From positions 2,976,001 through 3,040,000 of the forward strand of contig CP069418.1 in the NCBI GenBank assembly GCA_017569305.1: DNA of 64,000 nucleotides. The letters are read 5' to 3'. Below are positions 48,248 through 56,767 of the stretch, piece after piece. The position numbers and the translations under genes are program-made. Every line of letters starts with the position of its first letter. Position 1 is the first letter of the stretch. The DNA is from Clostridiales bacterium FE2011 (GTDB lineage: Bacteria > Bacillota > Clostridia > Christensenellales > Aristaeellaceae). Below the pieces are notes generated by a model. That model was not told the origin of the DNA, ran no database searches, and saw only the letters and a program-made list of their open reading frames with translations.

Positions 48248-48949
48248 ATGATTCAGAACAAACGAGATCTTGGCGGACTTAAAACAAAGGACGGCAGAAC
48301 TATCCGTCCGGGTAAGATCATCCGTTCGGCGCAGCTGGGCGAGGCGGAGGATAAAGACCTTAACGGCATTTCAACCATTATAGACCTGAGGACTATTGCA
48401 GAGAGGGAAGAAAAGCCTGATCAGGCCTGCGGAAGAGAATATCTTCCGATACCAATCTTTGAAAAAGTGAATGAGGGTATCGATGGCGTGAGCCATGAGG
48501 AGAAGAAACAGCAGAGTCTGATTCCGGATATGGCAGAGCTTTACGGTATCCTGATGCGGGTATATGCTGATTCCTTCCGGAAAGTCCTGACAGCGATCCT
48601 GGAGCATGACTACAGCAAGGGTGCTGTGCTCTGGCACTGCACGGAAGGGAAGGACCGGTGCGGAATGACGACGGCGCTGATCCTGGAAGCGCTGGGCGTT
48701 GACCGGGAGATTATCCTGGAAGATTATCTGAAAACCAATCTGGTCAATATTCCCAAAGCCAACGCGGTGCGCGAGAAACTGCTGGCGACGCATGGAGCGG
48801 AAATGGCGGAGAGTGCGTATCAGGCATTTATCGCGGATGAACGGTATCTGCGTTCGGCCTGGGAAGAAATGGGCAATGACTACATTACCGGAAGGCTGGG
48901 AATACCGGAGGAGACGCTGGAAGCATTCCGGAAAACAATACTGGAGTAA
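48248..48949 (+). CDS. Tyrosine-protein phosphatase (Y_phosphatase3 type)
   Basis: The 233-residue protein has the P-loop LWHCTEGKDRCGMTTALILE, with the catalytic Cys near residue 136 in HC-x-x-GKDR-x-G. This is the form of bacterial dual-specificity/lipid phosphatases such as LipA of Listeria and mycobacterial PtpB. The N-terminus NKRDLGGLKTKDGRTIRPGK is also typical. It dephosphorylates proteins or phosphoinositides; no secretion signal is visible, so it is intracellular. It is between the HAD gene and the YccF gene in one operon. Confidence 0.92.
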   Translation: MIQNKRDLGGLKTKDGRTIRPGKIIRSAQLGEAEDKDLNGISTIIDLRTIAEREEKPDQACGREYLPIPIFEKVNEGIDGVSHEEKKQQSLIPDMAELYGILMRVYADSFRKVLTAILEHDYSKGAVLWHCTEGKDRCGMTTALILEALGVDREIILEDYLKTNLVNIPKANAVREKLLATHGAEMAESAYQAFIADERYLRSAWEEMGNDYITGRLGIPEETLEAFRKTILE

Positions 48950-48965
48950 ACAAGGAAGGAAAAAC

Positions 48966-49331
48966 ATGAAGACAATCGGAAACCTGTTATGGTTTATTTT
49001 CGGAGGATTTATCAGCGGGCTGCTCTGGTTGGTTGCGGGGCTGCTCTGCTGTGTGACGGTGATCGGCATTCCGCTGGGACGGCAGTGCTTCAAATTTGCC
49101 AGCCTGTCCTTCTGGCCGTTCGGGAAAGAAATTATCTACGGCGGAGGAGCTGTTTCAACGCTGGCCAATGTAATCTGGATCATTTGCTGCGGACTGTGGA
49201 TGGCGGTCTATAACCTGATCGTCGGTTTCCTCTGGTGCTGTACGGTGATTGGGATTCCATTCGGAAAACAGTTCTTCAAGATTGCCAAGCTGGCACTGAC
49301 GCCGTTTGGCGCGAAGATTGTTCATAACTGA
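48966..49331 (+). CDS. yccF: YccF family inner-membrane protein
   Basis: The 121-residue protein has the duplicated YccF layout, each half containing a hydrophobic helix and CCVTVIGIPLGRQCFKFASL or CCTVIGIPFGKQFFKIAKLA. Four membrane segments are likely. The function of YccF is unknown. AAGGA lies before ATG 48966. Third gene of the operon, followed by a terminator. Confidence 0.92.
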   Translation: MKTIGNLLWFIFGGFISGLLWLVAGLLCCVTVIGIPLGRQCFKFASLSFWPFGKEIIYGGGAVSTLANVIWIICCGLWMAVYNLIVGFLWCCTVIGIPFGKQFFKIAKLALTPFGAKIVHN

Positions 49332-49337
49332 CAAAAC

Positions 49338-49364
49338 AGGGGCATTCCGTAACGGAATGCCCCT
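49338..49364. terminator. Terminator between convergent operons
   Basis: AGGGGCATTCCG (49338-49349) pairs perfectly with 49353-49364 across a three-base loop, with TTTGGTTT after and AAAA before. Confidence 0.85.
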
Positions 49365-49384
49365 TTGGTTTACAAGATAAAGTA

Positions 49385-50275
49385 TTATTCTGCTTTTTCT
49401 GCCGCGAACAGCTGCAGCTTCGCAAAAAAGTCCTCCAGGATATACCGGGAGTCGACACTTTTATAGACACGGATGACCGGATTGCCGGAACGGGAAGACG
49501 AGGAAGTGTCTTCTCCGACATGGGGTGCCTGGGTATAGATATATCGGCCGCACTCTGGATTCAGCGCGATGGCGATGGCAGGGGAGTCACCCAGAGACCA
49601 GGATTCGCCCTGGGTCCAGCCTGCACGGGGAGAAAGATTGTAATCAATCATGTTCTCATACAGGTGCTTTCCGATCCGGCCGCAGGGGAGGACCTTCAGT
49701 TTCAGTTCCGCCAGGCCTACGGTGATGGTGGTATAGACGTCAGAAGGTACCAGCCAGATATCCGCGCCGCTTTCCAGCACATAATTGGCGGCGGTAACAT
49801 CATTCCCGGCGTTGAATTCCCGGAAAGGCGCCGGTTTGTCCGATACGCCGTGGGTGCCGATCCAGATGACCCTGATCCGATCTTTTATGGCGGGTTTCCT
49901 ATGCAGGGCCGCAGCCAGGTTGGTGATGGCTCCCTGGCAGAGAATATAAAGGGGTTTCGGATCATCTCTCATAGCCTCGCTGATAATGAATTCCGCTGCT
50001 TCAGAAACGGAGTCCGGCCAGCCGGCAATATCCACAGGATCTTCTTCGCCAATGAATACAGGAACCTTCAGATCCATGGCGTCCAGTATGGTCATAATCT
50101 CATCATGGCTTTTCTGAACGGATCCTTTTTCATTGAAGTGCTCCGCCAGGATGCCCTTGATAATCAGCTTAGGACTCAAAAGCGCCTGGACAATGGCAAA
50201 GGGATCGTCGGCTTCACAGGCTGCGTCCGTATCGATAATGACCCGTATCTTTTTTTCATCCGGTATTCTGATCAT
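49385..50275 (-). CDS. Nucleoside hydrolase (inosine/uridine-preferring type)
   Basis: The 296-residue protein cleaves the N-glycosidic bond of ribonucleosides. The calcium-binding N-terminal motif is present in altered form, VIIDTDAACEADDPFAIVQA (DTDxxxEADD where most have DTDxGxDD). The family pattern ILCQGAITNLAAALHRKPAI is near residue 115, and FNAGNDVTAANYVLESGADI supplies the Asn of the active site. Length is typical (about 300-320). Nucleobase preference is unclear. Confidence 0.88.
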   Translation of the reverse strand: MIRIPDEKKIRVIIDTDAACEADDPFAIVQALLSPKLIIKGILAEHFNEKGSVQKSHDEIMTILDAMDLKVPVFIGEEDPVDIAGWPDSVSEAAEFIISEAMRDDPKPLYILCQGAITNLAAALHRKPAIKDRIRVIWIGTHGVSDKPAPFREFNAGNDVTAANYVLESGADIWLVPSDVYTTITVGLAELKLKVLPCGRIGKHLYENMIDYNLSPRAGWTQGESWSLGDSPAIAIALNPECGRYIYTQAPHVGEDTSSSSRSGNPVIRVYKSVDSRYILEDFFAKLQLFAAEKAE

Positions 50276-50313
50276 CTGAATCGTCCTTTCATATGATGGC
50301 TGACGGTGTTGTT

Positions 50314-51459
50314 TTATTCCTCCTCCGGCTCAGTGCTGACCGGAAGATTATCCAGTACAGTCAGGGCCTCCGCAAAGTGCCTGTAGAGTGTATAAAAACG
50401 GAAAATGCCGTACATTGGGCGGACTTCCCGGGCAACATCACCGATGCCGGAAATCTGCTCTTTCAGGAAAGGAATGTTTTTCTGCCGGAGGGCATCTTCC
50501 AGCATATTACTCTGTAATTCATACAAATCAATCAGGAAGCAAAGATCATCCGGTTCCGGTGCACGACCGTCTTCTTTATTGCAATCCGTACATCTGTCAC
50601 CGGAATAGAGACGTTTGCATCTCTGGCAGTAGAGCAGATGATCGGGAAGTTCTTTAGGCTCCTGAATCTCTGATTCTTCAACCGGTTCAGGCTGCACAGG
50701 AGCTTCGGCTTTTTCCTGCAGGGCAGTCTGCTCCGGGATGTCAGAAGAATTGTCAACTTCTTCAGGCTCTGTGAAAATATCTTCACCGTGGAATAATGCC
50801 TGGAGCTCTTCCTTCAGCTTCATTGTATCAGGAAGGAAAAGCTTGCCGTTACATTCTTCTGCCTTCAGCTTTGCAAGAACAGCATCGATCTCCGGATAGT
50901 CTTCTTCAAACTCATAGGATGACCATACATTAAAGACTTTACGTATGGTTTTTGCATCCTCTATATCTTCCAGGAAAAGATCTTCCTGCAAAGGCCTGCC
51001 TGAGTTCCTTCTCTTTGTCAGCAGGGCGATCCGGGCATCCCGCCCATCCGGGGTTTCTTTAAGCAGATGCTTCCGGCTTTCTGCATCCGAAGGCGCAGCT
51101 TCTTCACCAGGCGCCCGGAAAACGTTGGCATGATAGCATTCCTCACAAACATGGAGGGTCTTGGGTTTTCCATGAACGGATGTTACAACCGGGATGAGGG
51201 TGTCTGTCGGAATATCGCACAATTCACACATTTTTCCTGTTTCTTCGGGTATGTTTTCCGCACCTTCCGCCTTGCGGTTCTTGTGACGGACATAGAGTAC
51301 TCTGGCTACCGCAATAATGAGCCAGACAGCAACGCCAAAGATGGACAGAAAAGAGCAGAGTATGCCGAGCAGAACCAGATAGACGGCAGAGCTTTTCCAG
51401 TTATTCAATACGACGTTTTTCTCCGGCCCCCGGTTTTCCTGATTGACATCATATGACAT
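50314..51459 (-). CDS. Membrane protein with zinc-ribbon segments, unknown function
   Basis: The 381-residue protein has two adjacent N-terminal membrane helices (about residues 22-55, SSAVYLVLLGILCSFLSIFG and AVWLIIAVARVLYV). A cysteine knuckle region follows (CELCDIPTDTL...CEECYHANV), then an acidic middle part, and a second set of knuckles near residue 285 (YCQRCKRLYSGDRCTDCNKE). Two zinc ribbons facing the cytoplasm are likely. I do not recognise the family. The translation start is set by AAAGGGGTG upstream. A 13-bp inverted repeat around a possible -10 box precedes it. Confidence 0.7.
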   Translation of the reverse strand: MSYDVNQENRGPEKNVVLNNWKSSAVYLVLLGILCSFLSIFGVAVWLIIAVARVLYVRHKNRKAEGAENIPEETGKMCELCDIPTDTLIPVVTSVHGKPKTLHVCEECYHANVFRAPGEEAAPSDAESRKHLLKETPDGRDARIALLTKRRNSGRPLQEDLFLEDIEDAKTIRKVFNVWSSYEFEEDYPEIDAVLAKLKAEECNGKLFLPDTMKLKEELQALFHGEDIFTEPEEVDNSSDIPEQTALQEKAEAPVQPEPVEESEIQEPKELPDHLLYCQRCKRLYSGDRCTDCNKEDGRAPEPDDLCFLIDLYELQSNMLEDALRQKNIPFLKEQISGIGDVAREVRPMYGIFRFYTLYRHFAEALTVLDNLPVSTEPEEE

Positions 51460-51462
51460 AAA

Positions 51463-51507
51463 CGAAACACCCCTTTCGGCATACAATATACCAGAAGGGG
51501 TGTTTCG
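51463..51507. promoter_or_regulatory. Inverted repeat overlapping the promoter/ribosome site of the zinc-ribbon membrane protein gene
   Basis: CGAAACACCCCTT (51463-51475) and its exact complement (51495-51507) flank TATATT, a good -10 box on the minus strand. It could be an operator around the -10, or, in a longer transcript, a hairpin hiding the GGGGTG ribosome site. Confidence 0.5.
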
Positions 51508-51560
51508 CTGTCATCACAGCGATGTAACAAATGTGCGTTTTTTGCAAAGTTTTTTCACTG

Positions 51561-52058
51561 TCAGACAAACTGACGGATCTGCGCTTCCAATGCTTTCAAT
51601 GCCTTATATTCCCGAAGATAGAGACCGCGCCTCATTTCATCCGTATCAGCATAGGAAGCATGCTTTGAAAAGATATCAATGGCTTCCTCCAGGGACAGCC
51701 AGCAGGGAACCATGCCGACTTCCTTTTCCCGAGCTGTCAGTTTGACTTCGGTTTTTCCGACGATCCTGCCGAAGAAGTACCGGCTGACACCCTTCCAGTC
51801 TTCATAGTATTCGTCCAACTCAAGCACACATTCCGAAGGTTCGATCAGGAACCCGGTTTCTTCCGCCACTTCCCGGGCACAGCATGTACGTTCGTTTTCA
51901 TCGCCTTCAAGTCCGCCGCCCGGAATCATATACTGCCCGGTTACGGTTTCATAGGACAACAGAATTTTTCCGTCCTGTACAATGATCCCGCGGCAGGCTG
52001 TGTGGCAGACGTCCCAGTGTCCAAAATAATTGTCTCCGATCGTTTCAAGCGTTATCAT
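51561..52058 (-). CDS. NUDIX hydrolase
   Basis: The 165-residue protein has a complete Nudix box, GGLEGDENERTCCAREVAEE followed by TGF (GX5EX7REVXEEXGU, about residues 48-70). It hydrolyses nucleoside diphosphates linked to another group; substrate unknown. AGGAGG lies upstream. It is the last gene of a long minus-strand run of small enzymes, 11 bases after the GNAT gene. Confidence 0.92.
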   Translation of the reverse strand: MITLETIGDNYFGHWDVCHTACRGIIVQDGKILLSYETVTGQYMIPGGGLEGDENERTCCAREVAEETGFLIEPSECVLELDEYYEDWKGVSRYFFGRIVGKTEVKLTAREKEVGMVPCWLSLEEAIDIFSKHASYADTDEMRRGLYLREYKALKALEAQIRQFV

Positions 52059-52069
52059 AATGCCTCCTG

Positions 52070-52549
52070 TTATTCACGGCTTTTTCCGTGTAGTACAAAA
52101 ACCTGGTTGGGGTAATTGAATTCCATGGTGAGTTCGGCTTCACAGAAGCCATATTTCCTGTACAAAGCGCGGGGTGCTGTTCCTTTTTCATCCTCTTCCC
52201 GGAAGGTGGATACCGTGATGTCCCGGCTTCGGTCCAGTTCTCCAAGGGCTGTTTCCAGAAGAATGGAGGCGATTCCGTTCCTGCGGTATTCGGGATGGAC
52301 AGCCAGGCAGCAGATCATATTGCGGTTCCTGGAAAACAGCAGCACGCCGGCAATCCGGTTCCCATCCTTTACGCAAAGAGCTTGTTGTTTTCCAAAGAAT
52401 TTCAGGACGGTATGACGATGTTCTTCCAGGGATTCTTCTGTTTCCAGACCGGGGAAATTATTCCTGACAAGACGGACAAGATCCATCCACTGATCTATAT
52501 CAGCCGGTTCGCCGAACAAGCATTCAGAAGATATATTGTTTTTCATCAT
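52070..52549 (-). CDS. GNAT family N-acetyltransferase
   Basis: The 159-residue protein carries the GNAT acetyl-CoA motif A, ICCLAVHPEYRRNGIASILL, near residues 77-96. Start ATG 52549 overlaps the upstream kinase stop (ATGA), so they are translationally coupled. The substrate, possibly an amine or a small metabolite, is not determinable. Confidence 0.9.
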   Translation of the reverse strand: MMKNNISSECLFGEPADIDQWMDLVRLVRNNFPGLETEESLEEHRHTVLKFFGKQQALCVKDGNRIAGVLLFSRNRNMICCLAVHPEYRRNGIASILLETALGELDRSRDITVSTFREEDEKGTAPRALYRKYGFCEAELTMEFNYPNQVFVLHGKSRE

Positions 52550-53088
52550 TTCTTATTGCCTATGTTCATAATAATATCCAGCAATTCCATTGTGATATAC
52601 TCCAGATCCTGCACCCCGTCAATGACATAATCAGATGACGGTTTGATATCCTTCAGCATCTGCACATAGGCAATCCGGGCATAGTTCAGATAGATGTTCA
52701 TTTCTTCCCGGATTTCATCTGCAGAGGCATTGTTCATATCCCGGAGGATTCTGCGCGCCATGGCAATATCCAACGGGGTATCGATGAACACAGCGCAGTC
52801 AATATAATCCCTGATCAGGTCATTCCTGTAGGCGAAGGGATAATCCAGCAGCAGATAATCATACTCTCCGCTGCTGATGATATTCTCGATATCCGCTTTC
52901 AGGGGAGAAAGGTTCCATACATTATAATCCGTACCGTCCAGTACCCACTGGTGGAAATCATCGACTTCTCCCTCAAAGGAGTAGTCATCAAAATGCAGGG
53001 ACGTGCAGCGGGGGAGCTTTTCCTTTACAGCGTTAACCGCGGTGGTTTTACCGCCGGCTGTCACGGCGGAAACAGCAATGATCTTCAT
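52546..53088 (-). CDS. P-loop nucleoside-kinase-like protein
   Basis: The 180-residue protein is a small P-loop kinase resembling uridine kinases. Its Walker A region, VSAVTAGGKTTAVNAV near residues 5-20, has Ser in place of the first Gly. CTSLHFDDYSFEGEVDDFHQ holds the Asp-Asp-Tyr substrate loop and YDYLLLDYPFAYRND the Walker B. ATG 53088 has AAAGGA upstream. Substrate unknown. It overlaps GNAT by four bases and follows the CHAP-like gene by four. Confidence 0.8.
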   Translation of the reverse strand: MKIIAVSAVTAGGKTTAVNAVKEKLPRCTSLHFDDYSFEGEVDDFHQWVLDGTDYNVWNLSPLKADIENIISSGEYDYLLLDYPFAYRNDLIRDYIDCAVFIDTPLDIAMARRILRDMNNASADEIREEMNIYLNYARIAYVQMLKDIKPSSDYVIDGVQDLEYITMELLDIIMNIGNKK

Positions 53089-53092
53089 TGAT

Positions 53093-53626
53093 TCAGATCC
53101 TTTCAGGCTGATGATACCGATATCCATCCGGAATTCTGATAAATGCCCTGATATGGCCGTCCAGCGGACGTTCCACAATCTGCGATATGTTGTCCTTATT
53201 ACCTTCCGCAACGATGAGGGTGTTTCCGCGTTTCCGCAGAACAATGCCGATATGGTCATGCTCCTGATTGTTGAAGACCCGGTCATAAAGAACAATATCA
53301 CCGGCTCCCGGCACAAAGGCATCCGTTCCTTTATGGTAACCGATCCGGTCATCGCCAATCGCCCACTCTTCCCAGGCGATACATCCCGCCAGATGGCAGG
53401 ATCTGCATTCGTCCGGCCGGATGGGGAGATCAAACCCTGCTTCCCTGCAACAGTAGTACACGAAGGCTGCACACCATACGCCGTCTGCTTCCTGCAGGGT
53501 CCACCCGGGGAAAAACCGGATAAGGGGCTCAAGATTGGATTCTTTGTCTTCAATATATCCGTGAAAAGGAAGTCGGGCTTTTTCTTCTGCGACCTTTGCC
53601 AATGTTTTTCGGGTTGCTTTATCCAT
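53093..53626 (-). CDS. CHAP/NlpC-P60-like cysteine hydrolase without signal peptide
   Basis: The 177-residue protein has the papain-like amidase pattern: DGVWCAAFVYYCCREAG with the catalytic Cys near residue 52, PGAGDIVLYDRVFNN, EHDHIGIVLRKRGNTLIVAE with the catalytic His near 123, and EGNKDN. Such enzymes usually cut peptidoglycan peptides, but there is no export signal and the neighbours are cytoplasmic modifying enzymes. A role on a small intracellular amide is possible. Confidence 0.78.
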   Translation of the reverse strand: MDKATRKTLAKVAEEKARLPFHGYIEDKESNLEPLIRFFPGWTLQEADGVWCAAFVYYCCREAGFDLPIRPDECRSCHLAGCIAWEEWAIGDDRIGYHKGTDAFVPGAGDIVLYDRVFNNQEHDHIGIVLRKRGNTLIVAEGNKDNISQIVERPLDGHIRAFIRIPDGYRYHQPERI

Positions 53627-53643
53627 GACTGTTCCAGCCTTTC

Positions 53644-54444
53644 TTATGGCTTCCTGGCCAGCTGCAGATCAATCGTATCAAATATGGTGATGGACCCGCC
53701 GTGCTGGTTGATTGTTTCTTCTATGGCGTCAAAGAAGCGTTCCCGGATGCTTTCCTCAATGGTAATATGGTCCGAGTAAGTTCCGATCAGCGCCCTGTAT
53801 TCGGCAGCTGTCAGGATCCGCTGCCTGTAAAACAGGGCATACCGCGTGTCCGTAAACCCGTATTGATCGGCGACCTTTGCACGTGCCGCTGCCTGATCTT
53901 CCGTATACTCAGAAGGTGTCCGCGGCTGCTTTCCGTAATAGGGATAATAGTATTCGGCATAGGCTTGCTGTATGTCCGCAAGCAGCTCCGGATTATCTTT
54001 TGCCTGGTAGGGATGATTGGCAAACCTGGCAAAAGAGCCTCCGGACTTCAGTATCCGGAAAACCTTTGGATATCCGATTTCCTCCGGCACCCAGTGAAAG
54101 GCGGAGGCCGAGTAAACCAGGTCAAAAGCATCTTCCGGCAGGACTGCATCTTCAAATTTGCCGGTAATCACTGAAAAGCGGGGGTAATTACGGAACTTTT
54201 CCCTGCATACCTGCGCCAGCTGATCACCGTATTCCACCGCCGTCAGCGCACAGCCGGTTTTCAGGACGGGCAGCGCCGCCTGGCCCGCGCCGATACCGAT
54301 TTCCACGGCTGCGCATGAGGCGTTCAGCGGAGCATAGGCAAACAATACCTGATACAGTTCATCCGGGTAACCGGGACGCATTTTATCATAGGTTCCGGAT
54401 ACGGTGTTGAACGTCCAACCTTTTCCCTGGTTCGCTGATTCCAT
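53644..54444 (-). CDS. Class I SAM-dependent methyltransferase (paralogue A)
   Basis: The 266-residue protein has a Methyltransf_11-like core: AAVEIGIGAGQAALPVLKTG (SAM motif I, about residues 46-65), FDLVYSASAFHWVPEEIGYP and ILKSGGSFARFAN. The YDKMRPGYPDELYQVLF N-terminus and the C-terminal half match paralogue B at 55144-55914 in layout. Substrate unknown. It is one of four methyltransferase genes in a row on this strand. Confidence 0.85.
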   Translation of the reverse strand: MESANQGKGWTFNTVSGTYDKMRPGYPDELYQVLFAYAPLNASCAAVEIGIGAGQAALPVLKTGCALTAVEYGDQLAQVCREKFRNYPRFSVITGKFEDAVLPEDAFDLVYSASAFHWVPEEIGYPKVFRILKSGGSFARFANHPYQAKDNPELLADIQQAYAEYYYPYYGKQPRTPSEYTEDQAAARAKVADQYGFTDTRYALFYRQRILTAAEYRALIGTYSDHITIEESIRERFFDAIEETINQHGGSITIFDTIDLQLARKP

Positions 54445-54472
54445 TTTACGGCCTCCGCTTCATCAAAATCAT

Positions 54473-55123
54473 TCACTGTTTTTTACATAAGCAGTGGAGG
54501 ATTGTCCCGTCCTCCGGTTTGTAGATCTTTCCTTTTTCGCACAGGACAACCTCCAGGCCCGCCTGTTCGGCAAAGTGCGTCAGGTCAGATGCCTCAAAGG
54601 TTTCCCAGTACATTTCCGTATTGGCATAGGGGTAGAACTTCCGGCCATTGAGGCAGTTAGGATGATACGCCTGAAGAAAATGCAGATCATGTCCGGAGAA
54701 ACTGAAGAGACCGTCTTTCCTGAGGACTCTTTTGCATTCCGCCAGGAATTCCTGTTTATACTCGTCTCCGTACAGCAGACCGAAGGTCTGGGCCCAGATT
54801 ATAACCACATCAAACGAGCTGTCCGGGAAAGACAGGGTTTTCCCGTCATAATCAGAAAAGGGGATAGAATACCCTTTTTCAGCAGATAACTGCTTAACCT
54901 GGGAGATAACTTCCTTTGAGATATCTATTCCGACAACGTCAAAACCCATTTCCGCCAGGGCGAAAGCTTCACGTCCCAGACCGCAGCCGATATCCAGGAT
55001 TCTGGCACCGGCAGGAAAACAGCGGATCACTGTCCGTTCCCATTCCTTCAGCGCGGGATTCCACTGCTGCATTTCATCCACATTCTTTTTATCTTCATAC
55101 CATTGCGTGACAAGGTTGCTCAT
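54473..55123 (-). CDS. Class I SAM-dependent methyltransferase
   Basis: The 216-residue protein has ARILDIGCGLGREAFALAEM (motif I, about residues 40-59), GIDISKEVISQVKQLSAEKG and FDVVIIWAQTFGLLYGDEYK. It is a small generic methyltransferase, distinct from its neighbours in the C-terminal half. Substrate unknown. It lies between paralogues A and B, with 28- and 20-base gaps. Confidence 0.85.
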   Translation of the reverse strand: MSNLVTQWYEDKKNVDEMQQWNPALKEWERTVIRCFPAGARILDIGCGLGREAFALAEMGFDVVGIDISKEVISQVKQLSAEKGYSIPFSDYDGKTLSFPDSSFDVVIIWAQTFGLLYGDEYKQEFLAECKRVLRKDGLFSFSGHDLHFLQAYHPNCLNGRKFYPYANTEMYWETFEASDLTHFAEQAGLEVVLCEKGKIYKPEDGTILHCLCKKQ

Positions 55124-55143
55124 CGTTCATCCTTTCCAAGGTT

Positions 55144-55914
55144 TCAGCCTTCCTTCGGTTTTCGGGTCAGATACAGGATATAGGTATCATTGAATACGAT
55201 TTTGTTTCCGGCTTCCAGAACAGCTTCCCTCAGGCCGCTGAAGAATTTGGTTTTATAAGGTTCCGGAATCACGATGGAAGTGCAGTGGGTTCCGCTGTAT
55301 AAAGCAAATTCATCCGCGGTAAAGACGCGCTGTCCATGAAAAACCCGCCGTTCAAAATTCACATAACCGTAATTGGAAGCGTTGGTGTAGCTGAAGGGAG
55401 CACGCATCTCATTATAGGTTGCTTCCGGTTTGAAGTACTTGGCGTAGACTTCCTGGATCCGGTTATAAAGCGTTTCGTTCGGGGTCTTGTAATCATCGCT
55501 GGTCAGCATCATGGCCAGGGTTCCGCCCGGCTTCAGCAGGTCAAAGGTCTTTGAAAAGGCGACAGCCTCCGGGATCCACTGGATGGTCGCGGCGGAATAA
55601 ATCATATCGAACTTCTGATCGCCGTAATCATGGGTGATGAAATCATCATTCACAATATGGAAGTTAGGCCGGTTTCCGTATTTTTCCTTCATCTTCGCGT
55701 AGAGATGCTCTCCCAGTTCAATCGCGTGATAATCGCAGCCGGTTTCCAGAATCGGATCGGTTGCCTGGCCTGTCCCGGGACCGATCTCAAGCACTGATAC
55801 ACCCGGCCCGATTCCTGCGTAGTCAATCAGGCTTGCAAAGAGTTCGGCACTGTACCGGGGCCTGTATTTGTCGAACTGTTCCGGGATTTTATCAAACACT
55901 TTTCTGTATTCCAT
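55144..55914 (-). CDS. Class I SAM-dependent methyltransferase (paralogue B)
   Basis: The 256-residue protein has FDKYRPRYSAELFASLIDYA, VLEIGPGTGQATDPILETGC (motif I), FDMIYSAATIQWIPEAVAFS and LLKPGGTLAMML. The same order of blocks as paralogue A (53644-54444) suggests an old duplication with the 216-residue gene in between. ATG 55914 has GGAGG ten bases upstream. Confidence 0.87.
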   Translation of the reverse strand: MEYRKVFDKIPEQFDKYRPRYSAELFASLIDYAGIGPGVSVLEIGPGTGQATDPILETGCDYHAIELGEHLYAKMKEKYGNRPNFHIVNDDFITHDYGDQKFDMIYSAATIQWIPEAVAFSKTFDLLKPGGTLAMMLTSDDYKTPNETLYNRIQEVYAKYFKPEATYNEMRAPFSYTNASNYGYVNFERRVFHGQRVFTADEFALYSGTHCTSIVIPEPYKTKFFSGLREAVLEAGNKIVFNDTYILYLTRKPKEG

Positions 55915-55942
55915 CGTCAGGTTTCCTCCTTTTCTGTGACGA

Positions 55943-56698
55943 TCAGTTTTTGATCGCAATCGCGGTGAATTCGCCCGGCAGGCTGTCGTTTTCCCAGGCG
56001 GGATGTTCGTCCAGCTGCTTCAGGCAGAACCCGCACCGGATGATGGAATTGATGATCTCGCTCATGGTATACCGGCGGTAGCTGCATTTGGGCATCCGGC
56101 TACGGATCTCTTCCGGGAAGAAACGGGCATGGGCCATTTCCCCCTCATAGACATCCGTTGAGAAATAACTCATGGTGGGGCGCCCAAGGTTCAGGCTGTC
56201 CAGGATCTTGGTAAAAGGATGGAAATCGCTGCAGATCATTTTTCCGCCCGGCTTAAGGATGGTACTCATCATTTTCATAAACTCATCGATCGTATGGAAA
56301 TAATGCAGGATTCCGCCCTCCATGAAGACGATGTCGAAATAACCGGCATACTTTTCCAGATCAATCTCCAGAATGTCGCAAACCTCATAATTCAGAGGAA
56401 CATTTGCTGCCTGCGCTGTTTCCATGGCATAGCGTTTGTTCTCTTCGGAGATGTCGAAAACTGTCACGTCAGCTCCGAGCAGCGCCAGGGGAACGGCTTT
56501 TTTTCCGCAGGACCCGCAGATGTTGGCAATCCGGACGCCTTTATAGCTGTCGAAGTACTGTGCGTATTTTCTCAGCATCTTTTCCGGATCCGCGGCATCT
56601 TCTTTTGCCCGTTCTGCCGGGGTTCCGGAATTTTTGACCCAGAAATCATAGGCGTTGTATTCCCATGCTTTCTTGTGCTGCTTTGTGTACTCTTTCAT
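55943..56698 (-). CDS. Class I SAM-dependent methyltransferase
   Basis: The 251-residue protein has a less common motif I, VRIANICGSCGKKAVPLALL (about residues 54-73), with Cys residues in the SAM loop, followed by VTVFDISEENKRYAMETAQA and FDIVFMEGGILHYFHTIDEF. The layout is that of a known but uncharacterised group of Firmicutes methyltransferases with an N-terminal YNAYDFWVKNSGTPAERAKE. Substrate unknown. Confidence 0.85.
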   Translation of the reverse strand: MKEYTKQHKKAWEYNAYDFWVKNSGTPAERAKEDAADPEKMLRKYAQYFDSYKGVRIANICGSCGKKAVPLALLGADVTVFDISEENKRYAMETAQAANVPLNYEVCDILEIDLEKYAGYFDIVFMEGGILHYFHTIDEFMKMMSTILKPGGKMICSDFHPFTKILDSLNLGRPTMSYFSTDVYEGEMAHARFFPEEIRSRMPKCSYRRYTMSEIINSIIRCGFCLKQLDEHPAWENDSLPGEFTAIAIKN

Positions 56699-56767
56699 TC
56701 CGGTTCACTCCTTTATTCTGTTTTTATACTCCATTTGTCAGAAAGGAAACTAACAGGGAGACTGGAA

